From positions 2,327,171-2,391,170 of the forward strand of contig NZ_CM001974.1 in NCBI RefSeq assembly GCF_000406105.1: 64,000 bases of DNA, given 5' to 3'. Position 1 is the first letter of the stretch. The number at the start of each line of letters is the position of its first letter. Below the pieces are notes generated by a model that worked only from the letters and a program-made list of their open reading frames with translations, had not been told where the DNA came from and made no database searches. Made by a program: the position numbers and the translations under genes. Below are positions 1-10,965 of the stretch, piece after piece. This DNA is from Dickeya chrysanthemi NCPPB 402 (GTDB lineage Bacteria > Pseudomonadota > Gammaproteobacteria > Enterobacterales > Enterobacteriaceae).

Positions 1-718
1 AACCGTGCTCCAACAGCAGCCAACCGTCATCCAGTAAAAATGCGCCGGCCTGCCGGATAATCTGCCGTAAGTCGGCTAATCCGTCCTCTGCCGCCACCAG
101 TGCGCTGACCGGCTCGAAACGCACATCGCCACGCGACAAATGTGGGTCATGCTCATCAATATACGGCGGATTGCTGACAATCAGTGAAAACCGTTGTCCA
201 GCCAATGGCGAAAACCAGTCTCCCGGTAAAAATTGAGCATTATTAATTCCCAACCGGTGGGCATTATGGTCGGCCAGCGCCACCGCATCATGTTGACTGT
301 CGATACCAACAACCCGGCAATCGGGGCGTTCATGGGCGATCGCCAACGCGATCGCGCCGGTACCGGTTCCTAAATCGACTACCGATGATGCGCCGGCAGG
401 CAGGTGCGCCAGTGCATGCTCAACCAGACATTCAGTATCCGGTCGCGGGATAAGCGTCGCGGGCGATACCGCCAACGGCAGCGACCAGAACTCCCGATAT
501 CCGATTAAATACGCGATTGGTTCTCCGGTTACGCGCCGTGCCAACAGCGATTCCAGTGTCTGGTACTCACTGTCGGTCAACTCGGTTTCACCAAAAGCCA
601 GTAGAAACGTGCGGCCCTTACCGGTGATGTGCTCCAGCAGGATCTCGGCGTCCCGTTTCGGGCTCTCACTGGCCTGAAGCCGGGTTATCGCCTGTTTCAA
701 CCAGTCCTGATAATTCAT
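1..718 (-). CDS. prmC: Peptide chain release factor N5-glutamine methyltransferase PrmC (partial, C-terminus off the window)
   Basis: PrmC (HemK) methylates the glutamine of the GGQ motif in release factors RF1 and RF2 using S-adenosylmethionine. About 239 of the usual ~280 residues are present; the C-terminus lies beyond position 1. The catalytic NPPY motif is encoded near 161-178 on the minus strand (SNPPY), and a glycine-rich SAM-binding region lies upstream of it. The ATG (718-716) overlaps the prfA stop codon by one base (TAATG). This is translational coupling with the gene for its own substrate, the classical hemA-prfA-prmC order of enterobacteria. Confidence 0.95.
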   Translation of the reverse strand, partial: MNYQDWLKQAITRLQASESPKRDAEILLEHITGKGRTFLLAFGETELTDSEYQTLESLLARRVTGEPIAYLIGYREFWSLPLAVSPATLIPRPDTECLVEHALAHLPAGASSVVDLGTGTGAIALAIAHERPDCRVVGIDSQHDAVALADHNAHRLGINNAQFLPGDWFSPLAGQRFSLIVSNPPYIDEHDPHLSRGDVRFEPVSALVAAEDGLADLRQIIRQAGAFLLDDGWLLLEHG

Positions 719-1800
719 TATTCCTGCTCAGCCAGCGCCGCCAACTGGTCGGCCTGATATTCCTGTACGATGGGTTGGATCAGCATATCCAGCTTACCTT
801 CAATCGCCTCGTCCAGGCGGTAGAGCGTCAGGTTGATACGATGATCGGTCACCCTTCCCTGCGGAAAGTTGTAAGTGCGGATACGATCGGAGCGGTCGCC
901 GCTGCCCAACAGATTACGGCGGGTGGATGCCTCTTCCTGCTGGCGTTTTTGCATTTCCGCCGCACGAATACGCGCCGCCAGCACCGATAACGCCTTAGCT
1001 TTATTCTTGTGCTGCGAACGCTCATCCTGACACTCCACCACAATGCCCGTCGGCAAATGAGTAATACGGATAGCGGAATCGGTGGTGTTAACGTGTTGTC
1101 CGCCGGCGCCGGAGGAACGGAAAGTATCGATTCGCAGATCGGCAGGGTTGATGTCCGGCAGTTCCGCTTCCGGCACTTCCGGCATGACCGCCACGGTGCA
1201 GGCGGAGGTATGAATACGCCCTTGCGATTCGGTGGCGGGTACGCGCTGCACCCGGTGCCCGCCGGACTCGAATTTCAACTGACCGTAAGCGCCGTCGCCC
1301 ACGACTTTGGCAATCATCTCTTTGTAGCCGCCGTGCTCGCCGTCGCTCGCGCTCATGATTTCTACCTTCCAGCGGCGGGATTCGGCATAACGGCTGTACA
1401 TACGGAACAAGTCGCCGGCAAATAACGCGGCTTCGTCACCGCCCGTACCGGCGCGGATCTCCAGAAAACAGCCACGCTCATCATCAGGATCTTTCGGCAA
1501 CAGCAGCACTTGCAGTTGCTGTTCCAGTGTTTCACTGGCCGCTTTCGCCGCTTTGAGTTCCTCCTGCGCCAGATCACGCATCTCCGGGTCATCCAGCATT
1601 AGTTCAGCCGTGGCGAGGTCATCCTGCGTCTGCTGCCAGCGCTGAAAGCAACGGGTAATGTCGGTAAGTTGCGCGTACTCGCGGGACAACGCCCGGAAAC
1701 GGTCCATATCGGCAATCACGCTGGGTTCTCCCAGCAGCGCCTGCACTTCTTCGTGGCGCTCTTGTAACGCTTCCAGTTTAGCAACAATAGAAGACTTCAT
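718..1800 (-). CDS. prfA: Peptide chain release factor 1 (RF1)
   Basis: RF1 terminates translation at UAA and UAG and triggers hydrolysis of peptidyl-tRNA in the ribosomal peptidyl-transferase centre. The 360-residue product has the family's usual length. It carries the stop-codon-reading tripeptide PAT in [10 protein letters not shown] and the catalytic GGQ loop in [16 protein letters not shown]; the glutamine of GGQ is the target of the PrmC encoded next. The gene lies 47 bases downstream of hemA and overlaps prmC by one base, so the three genes probably share a transcript. Confidence 0.98.
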   Translation of the reverse strand: MKSSIVAKLEALQERHEEVQALLGEPSVIADMDRFRALSREYAQLTDITRCFQRWQQTQDDLATAELMLDDPEMRDLAQEELKAAKAASETLEQQLQVLLLPKDPDDERGCFLEIRAGTGGDEAALFAGDLFRMYSRYAESRRWKVEIMSASDGEHGGYKEMIAKVVGDGAYGQLKFESGGHRVQRVPATESQGRIHTSACTVAVMPEVPEAELPDINPADLRIDTFRSSGAGGQHVNTTDSAIRITHLPTGIVVECQDERSQHKNKAKALSVLAARIRAAEMQKRQQEEASTRRNLLGSGDRSDRIRTYNFPQGRVTDHRINLTLYRLDEAIEGKLDMLIQPIVQEYQADQLAALAEQE

Positions 1801-1847
1801 GCGGGCAGTTCAATCCTGTGTCGAATCATTATGGGGGAAGAAGAATG

Positions 1848-3104
1848 CTAGTTCAGGCCGAGACTGTCACGTAAAATCTGCAAACGCTCCAGATCACCGT
1901 CGCGGGCGGCCTGCTGTAACGAACGGGTAGGCGCATGAATCAAGCGGTTGGTCAGGCGGTGCGTCAGTTCCTGCACGATAGCATCGACATCACCGCCGTT
2001 CTGTATTGCAGCCAATGCTCTGGCCGTCATATCTTCGCGCAGGCGGTCCGCCTGGGAACGATAATCGCGGATAGTCTCTACCGCCGACTGCGACCGCAAC
2101 CATGCCATGAATTCCGAGCACTCCTGCTGCACGATGGATTCAGCCTGAATCGCCGCCGCCTTGCGCTGCGCCAGATTGTGCTGAATGATTGCGTGCAGGT
2201 CATCCACGCTATACAGGTAAATATTGGGTAACCGCCCGACTTCCGGCTCGATGTCACGCGGCACGGCGATATCCACCATCAGCATCGGCTGGTTGCGGCG
2301 TGCTTTCATTGTGCGCTCCATCATCCCTTTACCGATAATCGGCAACGTGCTGGCCGTGGAACTGATGACGATATCCGCCTGCGGCAGATGGGCATCCAGC
2401 TCCGAAAGCGTAATCACCTCGGCACCCACCTCTTCAGCCAGCACCTGCGCGCGTTCGCGCGTTCTGTTGGCAATCACCATACGCTTCACACGGTGCTCGC
2501 GCAGATGACGCGCCACCAGTTCGATGGTTTCGCCGGCACCGACCAACAGCACGTTGACGTCAGCCAGCGATTCGAAAATTTGCCGCGCCAGCGTACAGGC
2601 GGCGAACGCTACCGACACCGCACTGGCGCCGATATCCGTTTCGGTTCGCACCCGCTTGGCGACGGTAAACGACTTCTGGAACAGGCGCTCCAGATCGCCT
2701 GACAACGAACGCTCACGCTGAGAATCCGCAAACGCTTTTTTGACTTGCCCCAGAATCTGCGGCTCGCCCAACACCAGCGAATCCAGCCCGCTGGCAACAC
2801 GCATCAGATGGCTGACCGCCGCGTTGCCTTCATGCCAGTAGAGATTTTTGCGGATTTCATCAGGATTGAGGCGGTGATAATCACACAACCAGGCGATTAA
2901 CTGCTCATGCCGATTGTCCTGTTCTTCCACACTGAGGTAGAGCTCGGTGCGGTTACAGGTGGAAAGCAACACGCCGCCCTGAACCAATGGTTGCTGTAAC
3001 AGACTGTGCAGCGCCTGCCCCTGCCTGTCCGGCGAGAACGCGACGCGCTCCCGCAGAGAGACTGGTGCCGTTTTATGATTGATACCAAGCGCAAGCAGGG
3101 TCAT
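1848..3104 (-). CDS. hemA: Glutamyl-tRNA reductase
   Basis: HemA makes glutamate-1-semialdehyde from glutamyl-tRNA(Glu) with NADPH, the first committed step of C5-pathway tetrapyrrole synthesis. The 418-residue protein begins [20 protein letters not shown] and contains the catalytic cysteine in [11 protein letters not shown] (about residue 50). An NADPH-binding glycine motif ([16 protein letters not shown]) and a C-terminal helical dimerisation region follow. It is the first gene of hemA-prfA-prmC and diverges from lolB across about 210 bp, the same arrangement as in E. coli. Confidence 0.98.
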   Translation of the reverse strand: MTLLALGINHKTAPVSLRERVAFSPDRQGQALHSLLQQPLVQGGVLLSTCNRTELYLSVEEQDNRHEQLIAWLCDYHRLNPDEIRKNLYWHEGNAAVSHLMRVASGLDSLVLGEPQILGQVKKAFADSQRERSLSGDLERLFQKSFTVAKRVRTETDIGASAVSVAFAACTLARQIFESLADVNVLLVGAGETIELVARHLREHRVKRMVIANRTRERAQVLAEEVGAEVITLSELDAHLPQADIVISSTASTLPIIGKGMMERTMKARRNQPMLMVDIAVPRDIEPEVGRLPNIYLYSVDDLHAIIQHNLAQRKAAAIQAESIVQQECSEFMAWLRSQSAVETIRDYRSQADRLREDMTARALAAIQNGGDVDAIVQELTHRLTNRLIHAPTRSLQQAARDGDLERLQILRDSLGLN

Positions 3105-3314
3105 GGTCTACAGAGTAATCCCGGTGTTAGTATGGGTTTCATCTGAGGGGCATTCTACTTGAAGCCTGCGGGCAAGAAAAGTAACCCCGATTGAACGCGC
3201 TCACGCTATTAACGCCTTGTTGGACAATAGCGCAAGGATTGACGCTGCCGGTCAACCCCGCTAGCGTGACGCCTTGTTATGAACCCATGATGCTAGTAAC
3301 AGGATCTTTTCGAC

Positions 3315-3935
3315 ATGCCCAATAAACCCACCCGCGCCTTACGGTTACTGCCTTTGGCGAGTGTGTTACTGACAGCCTGTACTCTGACTCAGCCCTCCCT
3401 GCCGGGTAAAAAACCGACCTCTCCCGAGTGGCGCGAGCACGAGCAAAAAGTACAAAACTTGACCACGTATCAGACTCGCGGTTCGTTCGCCTATATTTCC
3501 GATAGGAAAAAACTGTACGCCCGGTTCTTCTGGCAACAACCCTCGCCACAGCGCTACCGTTTGCTGCTCAGCAACCCGTTAGGCGGCACCGAGCTGGAAC
3601 TGCAGGTCAGCCCTGATTTGGTGCAGATTACCGACAATCAGGGCAAACGCTACATGGGGAAAGACGCGCAGCACATGGTTCAGCAACTCACCGGTATGGC
3701 GATTCCGCTCGACAATTTACGCCAGTGGATGCTCGGCTTGCCGGGCGACGCGCAGGATTTCACGCTGGATGATCGTGCCCTGCTGCGCAGCGTGAACTAT
3801 CAACAAGGCGACCAGCACTGGAATGTGTCCTATCTCTCTTATATCGAAGGCGCATTGCCGCTGCCGCAGAATCTGGAGCTGACGCAGGGCGAGCAACGTA
3901 TCAAACTGAAAATGGACAACTGGACAACGCAATAA
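3315..3935 (+). CDS. lolB: Outer-membrane lipoprotein receptor LolB
   Basis: LolB accepts lipoproteins from the periplasmic carrier LolA and inserts them into the inner leaflet of the outer membrane. The 206-residue precursor has a short positively charged N-terminus, a hydrophobic stretch and a lipobox (LLTAC), so lipidation is expected at the cysteine near residue 22. The mature part has the typical LolB content, for example YQTRGSFAYIS and the NPLGGTELEL segment. Its stop lies three bases before the ispE ATG, which indicates an operon lolB-ispE, and it diverges from hemA. Confidence 0.96.
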   Translation: MPNKPTRALRLLPLASVLLTACTLTQPSLPGKKPTSPEWREHEQKVQNLTTYQTRGSFAYISDRKKLYARFFWQQPSPQRYRLLLSNPLGGTELELQVSPDLVQITDNQGKRYMGKDAQHMVQQLTGMAIPLDNLRQWMLGLPGDAQDFTLDDRALLRSVNYQQGDQHWNVSYLSYIEGALPLPQNLELTQGEQRIKLKMDNWTTQ

Positions 3936-3938
3936 ATC

Positions 3939-5887
<1,949 letters not shown>

Positions 5888-5917
5888 TCGATATTTCGGC
5901 TGTAATGACAATGACTG

Positions 5918-5953
5918 CGCCACCGAATAATTATTAATTCGGTGGCGTTTTTA
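5918..5953 (+). terminator. Rho-independent terminator of prs
   Basis: An 11-bp perfect stem, CGCCACCGAAT with ATTCGGTGGCG, encloses an 8-base AT loop and is followed by TTTTTATT. It lies 31 bases after the prs stop. Confidence 0.93.
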
Positions 5954-5965
5954 TTGGTAGCGAAA

Positions 5966-6154
5966 TATATACCCTAAATAATTCGGGTTGCAGAAAGGCC
6001 ACAATAGAGTGAATGCCGATGAGCTTATTCGTGTGAACGACAACTCTGCAGGGTTCAGCGTTGAACCCAGCTCGCTGTGACCCTGAAAAAACGAGCCATG
6101 GGATGGGCCGAGTAATACAGCCATCCCACCGGCGACTTGAATATGACGGGTATA
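5966..6154. repeat. ERIC-like dispersed repeat, full copy
   Basis: This ~189-bp non-coding element starts TATATACCCTAAATAATTCG and ends CGACTTGAATATGACGGGTATA-like, so its termini form imperfect inverted repeats (TATACCC...GGGTATA). An inner ERIC-type core follows the left end (GTGAATGCCGATGAGCTTA near 6010). The outer end reappears at 63856 in the opposite orientation and as a remnant at 34890-34914. It has no ORF of its own and resembles the miniature repeats scattered in enterobacterial intergenic regions. Confidence 0.75.
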
Positions 6155-6218
6155 AACAGACCAATACCCTCGACACCCTTTTCCAGCCGATATTTATTGT
6201 ATCGCTTCGGCTACAGGC

Positions 6219-6494
6219 TTATGGATTCCGATGCCGTTCACGGCAGCAGCGTTTATCAAAATGCTTCAGCCACCAATACCTGTCCGCCACGGCTTCACGC
6301 CCGCTAATACGCGCACCGGCCAGCCATAAAATGGCGCCGACAAAAATAGCCAGTAATTCCACATAATAAAGAGAGCCAGGCAAGTTTAATTCAGGCAGTT
6401 GATTAGCAACCGAATAGGCTATTCCGGCAACCATCAGCAACATACCTAATCCCATAAATCCGTTGCCCACCCTCACAGCATTCCTATGTTTCAT
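6219..6494 (-). CDS. ychH: YchH-family small membrane stress protein (DUF2583)
   Basis: This 91-residue protein matches E. coli YchH in layout and sequence. It has a short basic N-terminus, two hydrophobic helices (about 12-30 and 46-62, the second with FVGAILWLAGARISGRE) and a conserved tail DRYWWLKHFDKRCCR. YchH is an inner-membrane protein linked to stress and cAMP-CRP regulation in E. coli; its biochemical role is not established. The position between prs and pth, divergent from pth, matches E. coli and supports the assignment. Confidence 0.9.
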   Translation of the reverse strand: MKHRNAVRVGNGFMGLGMLLMVAGIAYSVANQLPELNLPGSLYYVELLAIFVGAILWLAGARISGREAVADRYWWLKHFDKRCCRERHRNP

Positions 6495-6607
6495 ATTTCG
6501 CCTCCAGAAATATCCAGTGGAAATAACTAAAATCTTGCTGCGTATTTTTCTGATTTATTCACAGTATAAGCAGCACTTTCCGATAGGGTTGCGTGAAGGA
6601 TCACATG

Positions 6608-6636
6608 TTGGTGATCAACTTGCCCTGCGTTACACT
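6608..6636 (+). promoter_or_regulatory. Candidate sigma70 promoter for pth
   Basis: TTGGTG (6608-6613) and TACACT (6631-6636) are spaced 17 bp apart. They lie 70-100 bp upstream of the triplicated pth start region. This is a sequence match only. Confidence 0.4.
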
Positions 6637-6708
6637 AACGCCTTTGCCGATTATCCTGATGCGTCGGTGCCTGAGTGCCGCAAACGTATCGCCTATTCGT
6701 CTCAAATA

Positions 6709-6729
6709 ATGAGTGGTATCAAATTGTGA
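6709..6729 (+). CDS. Minigene 1 upstream of pth (hexapeptide MSGIKL)
   Basis: ATG AGT GGT ATC AAA TTG TGA encodes MSGIKL, the same residues as the Pth N-terminus, followed at once by a stop. It arises because the pth start region is repeated with a 17-bp period, which is not a multiple of three. Its TGA overlaps the next GTG (GTGA), the arrangement of translationally coupled genes. Whether it is translated is unknown; no strong Shine-Dalgarno precedes it. Confidence 0.4.
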   Translation: MSGIKL

Positions 6730-6759
6730 GTGGTATCAAATTGTGAGTGGTATCAAATT
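6710..6759 (+). repeat. 17-bp tandem triplication across the pth start codon
   Basis: The unit TGAGTGGTATCAAATTG occurs at 6710-6726, 6727-6743 and, lacking the last base, 6744-6759. Each copy carries a start codon, the first Pth codons and a GAG that could act as a weak Shine-Dalgarno for the next copy. Confidence 0.95.
6726..6746 (+). CDS. Minigene 2 upstream of pth (hexapeptide MSGIKL)
   Basis: GTG AGT GGT ATC AAA TTG TGA again encodes MSGIKL and a stop. It starts within the stop region of minigene 1, and its TGA overlaps the GTG of pth at 6743. Translation is unproven. Confidence 0.4.
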   Translation: MSGIKL

Positions 6760-7330
6760 AATTGTAGGTCTGGCGAACCCCGGCGCGGAATACGCCGCCA
6801 CCCGTCATAACGCCGGCGCCTGGTACGTTGACCGCCTGGCGGAAGCCTATCGGCAACCGCTGAAAGAAGAGAGTAAATTTTTCGGCTATACCGCACGCCT
6901 GTCGCTGGCGGGTAACGATGTGCGCCTGCTGGTGCCTACAACATTCATGAATCTCAGCGGTAAAGCCGTTGCGGCGATGGCAACCTTCTATCGCATCCAG
7001 CCCGATGAAATTCTGGTGGCGCACGACGAACTTGACCTGCCGCCCGGCGTCGCCAAACTGAAACTCGGCGGTGGTCACGGCGGCCACAACGGGCTGAAAG
7101 ATATCGTCAGCAAACTCGGCAACAATCCCAATTTTCACCGTTTACGCATCGGCATCGGCCATCCGGGCGATAAAAACAAAGTGGTGGGATTCGTACTCGG
7201 TAAACCGCCCGCCAGCGAACAGACCCTGATCGATCAAGCCATCGATGAATCGTTGCGCTGTACGGATATCCTGATGAAAGAAGACATGATTAAAGCCATG
7301 AACCACCTGCATGCTTTCAAAGCGTCATGA
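6743..7330 (+). CDS. pth: Peptidyl-tRNA hydrolase
   Basis: Pth cleaves the ester bond of peptidyl-tRNAs that drop off ribosomes and so recycles tRNA. The product from GTG 6743 is 195 residues, matching E. coli Pth (194), with [10 protein letters not shown], the catalytic histidine in ATRHNAG, and the conserved [13 protein letters not shown] and [13 protein letters not shown] segments. An upstream in-frame GTG at 6713 would add ten non-conserved residues read through the repeat and is rejected. Two MSGIKL minigenes precede the gene; drop-off of short peptidyl-tRNAs from such minigenes is known to create Pth substrate. Downstream is ychF, as in E. coli. Confidence 0.96.
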   Translation: MSGIKLIVGLANPGAEYAATRHNAGAWYVDRLAEAYRQPLKEESKFFGYTARLSLAGNDVRLLVPTTFMNLSGKAVAAMATFYRIQPDEILVAHDELDLPPGVAKLKLGGGHGGHNGLKDIVSKLGNNPNFHRLRIGIGHPGDKNKVVGFVLGKPPASEQTLIDQAIDESLRCTDILMKEDMIKAMNHLHAFKAS

Positions 7331-7457
7331 TTGACGATCGGCGGATCGAGTTCATGCCACATTATGTGTATAATTGGCATCAAGACTGATTTTTTCCATT
7401 CTGACAGGCTTTTTTCAGCAAAGCCTGATGATTAGTGATTTTTAAGGTGACATAAAC

Positions 7458-8549
7458 ATGGGATTTAAATGCGGTATCGTTGGGCTGCCTAATGTGGGTA
7501 AATCCACGCTGTTCAACGCGCTGACCAAAGCCGGTATCGAAGCGGCCAACTTTCCGTTTTGTACTATCGAACCCAACACCGGCGTAGTGCCGATGCCGGA
7601 CCCGCGCCTCGACCAGTTGGCCGAGATCGTCAAGCCGCAGCGTACCGTCCCCACCACCATGGAATTCGTGGATATCGCCGGGTTGGTGAAAGGCGCCTCC
7701 AAAGGCGAAGGCCTGGGCAACCAGTTCCTGACCAACATCCGTGAAACCGAAGCTATCGGCCATGTGGTGCGTTGCTTTGAAAACGACAACATCATTCACG
7801 TTTCGGGCAAGGTCAACCCTGCCGATGATATTGATACCATCAACACTGAGCTGGCGTTGTCGGATCTGGACACCTGTGAGCGCGCGTTGCATCGCGTACA
7901 GAAGAAAGCCAAAGGTGGCGATAAAGATGCAAAAGTTGAACAAGCCGCGCTGGAAAAATGCCTGCCGCAGTTGGAAAACGCCGGTATGCTGCGCGCGCTG
8001 GATCTCAGCGCGGAAGAGAAAGCGGCGATCCGCTATCTCAGCTTCCTGACGCTGAAACCGACCATGTACATCGCCAACGTTAATGAAGACGGCTTCGAGA
8101 ACAACCCTTATCTGGATCAGGTTCGCGAAATCGCAGCTAAAGAAGGTTCCGTGGTCGTGCCGGTATGTGCCGCCGTTGAATCTGACATTGCCGAACTTGA
8201 TGATGAAGAGCGCGATGAGTTCATGGCGGAGCTGGGTCTGGAAGAGCCAGGCTTAAACCGCGTAATCCGCGCGGGTTATGAATTGCTGAACCTGCAAACC
8301 TACTTCACCGCTGGAGTAAAAGAAGTCCGCGCCTGGACCATCCCGGTCGGTGCCACGGCGCCGCAGGCGGCCGGTAAAATTCACACCGACTTCGAGAAAG
8401 GCTTTATCCGCGCCCAGACCATCGCCTTTGACGATTTCATCACGTACAAAGGTGAACAAGGCGCCAAAGAAGCCGGCAAAATGCGTTCAGAAGGGAAAGA
8501 ATATATCGTTAAAGACGGCGATATTATGAATTTCTTGTTTAACGTCTAA
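7458..8549 (+). CDS. ychF: Redox-responsive ribosome-binding ATPase YchF (Obg-like)
   Basis: YchF/OLA1 is an Obg-superfamily P-loop protein that prefers ATP and binds ribosomes; it influences oxidative-stress resistance. The 363-residue length is typical. The Walker A/G1 motif is [14 protein letters not shown] (about residues 8-21), the G3 region is [14 protein letters not shown], and the altered G4 motif NVNE explains ATP rather than GTP preference. A central coiled coil and a C-terminal TGS domain ([12 protein letters not shown] onward) follow. It lies 127 bp after pth. A TATAAT at 7367-7372 could give it its own promoter. Confidence 0.97.
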   Translation: MGFKCGIVGLPNVGKSTLFNALTKAGIEAANFPFCTIEPNTGVVPMPDPRLDQLAEIVKPQRTVPTTMEFVDIAGLVKGASKGEGLGNQFLTNIRETEAIGHVVRCFENDNIIHVSGKVNPADDIDTINTELALSDLDTCERALHRVQKKAKGGDKDAKVEQAALEKCLPQLENAGMLRALDLSAEEKAAIRYLSFLTLKPTMYIANVNEDGFENNPYLDQVREIAAKEGSVVVPVCAAVESDIAELDDEERDEFMAELGLEEPGLNRVIRAGYELLNLQTYFTAGVKEVRAWTIPVGATAPQAAGKIHTDFEKGFIRAQTIAFDDFITYKGEQGAKEAGKMRSEGKEYIVKDGDIMNFLFNV

Positions 8550-8610
8550 ATAAAATGTGTTGTCTCATGAGGTTTCATCGAATCTCATGAAAGCTACAAA
8601 AACCTATAAA

Positions 8611-8636
8611 ATCCACGCAGTTGCGTGGATTTTTTT
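8611..8636 (+). terminator. Rho-independent terminator of ychF
   Basis: ATCCACGC (8611-8618) pairs with GCGTGGAT (8623-8630) around a 4-base loop and is followed by six T residues. Confidence 0.93.
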
Positions 8637-8829
8637 CATGGCGTCTCAGTTGATGCCGTGAAGGCGCAACGGCAAATCCAGCATGTTTGATGGTGTTGGC
8701 TTATTAGCGCTGATTTTGTGGGGATATCGGATATCTCAGCGCAAGCGCGGGGGTTTTATGCATAATGTCTCGCCTCTGTTCCTCCGCCAACCAGCAGTCT
8801 TGAACTGCTAACCGGCTATTCGCCTTTAC

Positions 8830-10959
8830 CTAAAACGACAATTCCCGAATCAACACCGCCCTCACCCGTTGCCACAGGCGCGCGAGTGGGCTTTGCGCCT
8901 CCCCTTGCAAGGTCACGGTTCCCGTCAGCACCTGCGCCGGTGCCGCGCTGTCCGGCGCGACTGCCAGTACCACACGGTATACCGCTTGTTCCGGCGGTAG
9001 TTTCTGTTGTCTATCGTTTAACGTCGCTACCGGCCCGCCATACAGCGACGCCAGTTCCGCCAGCGGGCGCATATCGTGCAGCGCGGTGCGTTCGATATCC
9101 GTCACCGTCACCGCGACGCCGGCGCGTGAGGCGTCGCGTGGGTAGAACGTGCCGCTATCGCCTGCGCGCAAACGCCGCCAGTCCTGTTCAGACACCAGCG
9201 CTTCCACCAGCCCGCCGCGCGGGCCGGTCAGGGTGCCTAACCACTCCCCTTGCGCCAGCCAGTCTCCCGCCGAGAGTGGCGTCATCAGGTCCGCCATCAC
9301 ACCGTCAAACGGCGCGCGCACAAGCAATGCCTGTTGTTGTTGATCCAGCACCTGGTAGCGCTGGCTGGCGGCTTCGCGTTCCTGGCGAATACGCTGGTGT
9401 TCCTGTGCCGCACGGTGGTTCAGCAGTTGATACTCTTGTTGCCAGGCGAGCGTTTTCAGTTGCAGCGCCAACTGCTGGCGTTGATGCGCCTCGCTATCCG
9501 CCTGCAAGGTAAACAATATCTGCCCTTGCTTCACCGCGTCTCCCGGTTGTACCGCCATCTGCTGCACACGCCCGGCCAGCGGCATATAGAAACTGTGTTG
9601 TTGATCTGCGCGCAGCAACGCCGGCGCATACACCGTGCGTTGCCACGGCAGCAGCAGCGCCGACAGCGCCAGCGTGACGGCACAGAGGGTGATCGTCAGA
9701 TGACGATTCATACGGTAATCCTTACGTCGTTTGGTCCATTCACGCAGTTCGTTCCAGACCGGCAACAGTACAAACCAGCCAATTTCGACCGCGAACAGCA
9801 ACATTCCCAGCAACTTAAACGCCATGTGATAAACCAGCAGCGCAATGCCGGTAAACAGAAACAGGCGATACACCCAGGTTGCGAAAGAGTACGCCAGCAG
9901 CGTGCGTTGCAACCAGCGCGGCCAGCACTCCGGCGGCGGTGAGCCCAGCCCGAACAACCACTCGCGCAGTTTCCAGCGTGCCAGCGCAAAGGCGCGGGGT
10001 TGCAGGTTCGGTACGCCAAGCACATCAGACAGCAGGAAATAGCCGTCAAAGCGCATCAACGGGCTGAGGTTAATCAGCAACGTCATGATCCAGGTGGTGG
10101 TGGCGAGCATAAACGCCGCACTGCGCCACATGCCGTCAGGCAGGAAGCTCCAGGCGAGCGTCGCCCAGGCGGCCAGCGCCAGTTCCACCAGCATACCGGC
10201 CGCCCCAATCGCCAGGCGTGGCTGACGGCGCGGTAATTTCCACGACGCCGACGTGTCGGTATAGAGCACCGGCATCAACACCAGAAACGCCACCCCCAGC
10301 GTAGAGACGCGCGCGCCATAGCGGGTACAGGTGAACGCATGACCGAGTTCGTGCAGACATTTGGTGAACACCAGCGTCGCCCCGGCCAGCAGTGCGCCTT
10401 CCAGCGTGAAGAAGTGCAAAAAGGTGTGCAGAAACGTTTGCCACTGGCGGCTGGCGAACACCAGCCCGCTGATGCCGGCCGCCAGCGTCGCCAGCCAAAA
10501 GGGGCGGCGATAAAAAAACGCTACCCAGGGCAACATACGCTGCAATCCACGATGCGGATGGAATAATGGAATACGTAAAAACAGATAGTTATGCAGTAAC
10601 CAACGCCACCAGACGTGCCTGGCCTGCGTTTTCTGGCGCATGAAGTCGCGCAGCGCGGCATCGCCATCGGCGCGCGTCAGAGCGTGCTGCTGAAGAAAAT
10701 GGCTGAAGCCGTCCACGTCCGCCTCGTTAATCTCCAGCGGCATCTGGCGATTGACGTCAGCAATCAATCGCTGCCGGTCGCCGACCGACCAACGCGACAA
10801 CAGCGCCATCTCCAGCCAGCCGAGGCGGAAAAAGCGCCCGCGTAGCGGATCTTCCAGCGTCCAACTGGGTGAACCATCCCAGTTGGCAGGCCCGCGATGC
10901 AGGATCAACTCCTCGCGTAACGGCAGCAGGCGGTTCGCCTGTGACTCCGGCATGGCCAT
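8830..10959 (-). CDS. Site-2-protease-like (M50) membrane protein fused to a HlyD-type periplasmic arm
   Basis: The 709-residue protein is a polytopic membrane protein. It has the zinc-protease motif HELGH at about residues 203-207 inside a hydrophobic helix and the second site-2-protease signature NLSPLMRFDGYF about 95 residues later. From about residue 430 a further membrane segment leads to a HlyD/biotinyl-lipoyl region (FYMPLAGRVQQMAVQPGDAV) with a coiled-coil hairpin and a second lipoyl half (VRAPFDGVMADL). It is the last gene of the string headed by the giant LEPR protein and TolC- and HlyD-like genes. I infer an inner-membrane export or processing component; substrate and protease activity are unproven. 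Start alternatives are ATG 10959 and ATG 10953. Confidence 0.8.
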   Translation of the reverse strand: MAMPESQANRLLPLREELILHRGPANWDGSPSWTLEDPLRGRFFRLGWLEMALLSRWSVGDRQRLIADVNRQMPLEINEADVDGFSHFLQQHALTRADGDAALRDFMRQKTQARHVWWRWLLHNYLFLRIPLFHPHRGLQRMLPWVAFFYRRPFWLATLAAGISGLVFASRQWQTFLHTFLHFFTLEGALLAGATLVFTKCLHELGHAFTCTRYGARVSTLGVAFLVLMPVLYTDTSASWKLPRRQPRLAIGAAGMLVELALAAWATLAWSFLPDGMWRSAAFMLATTTWIMTLLINLSPLMRFDGYFLLSDVLGVPNLQPRAFALARWKLREWLFGLGSPPPECWPRWLQRTLLAYSFATWVYRLFLFTGIALLVYHMAFKLLGMLLFAVEIGWFVLLPVWNELREWTKRRKDYRMNRHLTITLCAVTLALSALLLPWQRTVYAPALLRADQQHSFYMPLAGRVQQMAVQPGDAVKQGQILFTLQADSEAHQRQQLALQLKTLAWQQEYQLLNHRAAQEHQRIRQEREAASQRYQVLDQQQQALLVRAPFDGVMADLMTPLSAGDWLAQGEWLGTLTGPRGGLVEALVSEQDWRRLRAGDSGTFYPRDASRAGVAVTVTDIERTALHDMRPLAELASLYGGPVATLNDRQQKLPPEQAVYRVVLAVAPDSAAPAQVLTGTVTLQGEAQSPLARLWQRVRAVLIRELSF

Positions 10960-10965
10960 GCTTCC

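Noticed and set aside
6713..7330. Longer Pth starting at GTG 6713
   Set aside because: The extra ten residues are read out of frame through repeat copies and have no counterpart in Pth; GTG 6743 gives the family N-terminus and length.
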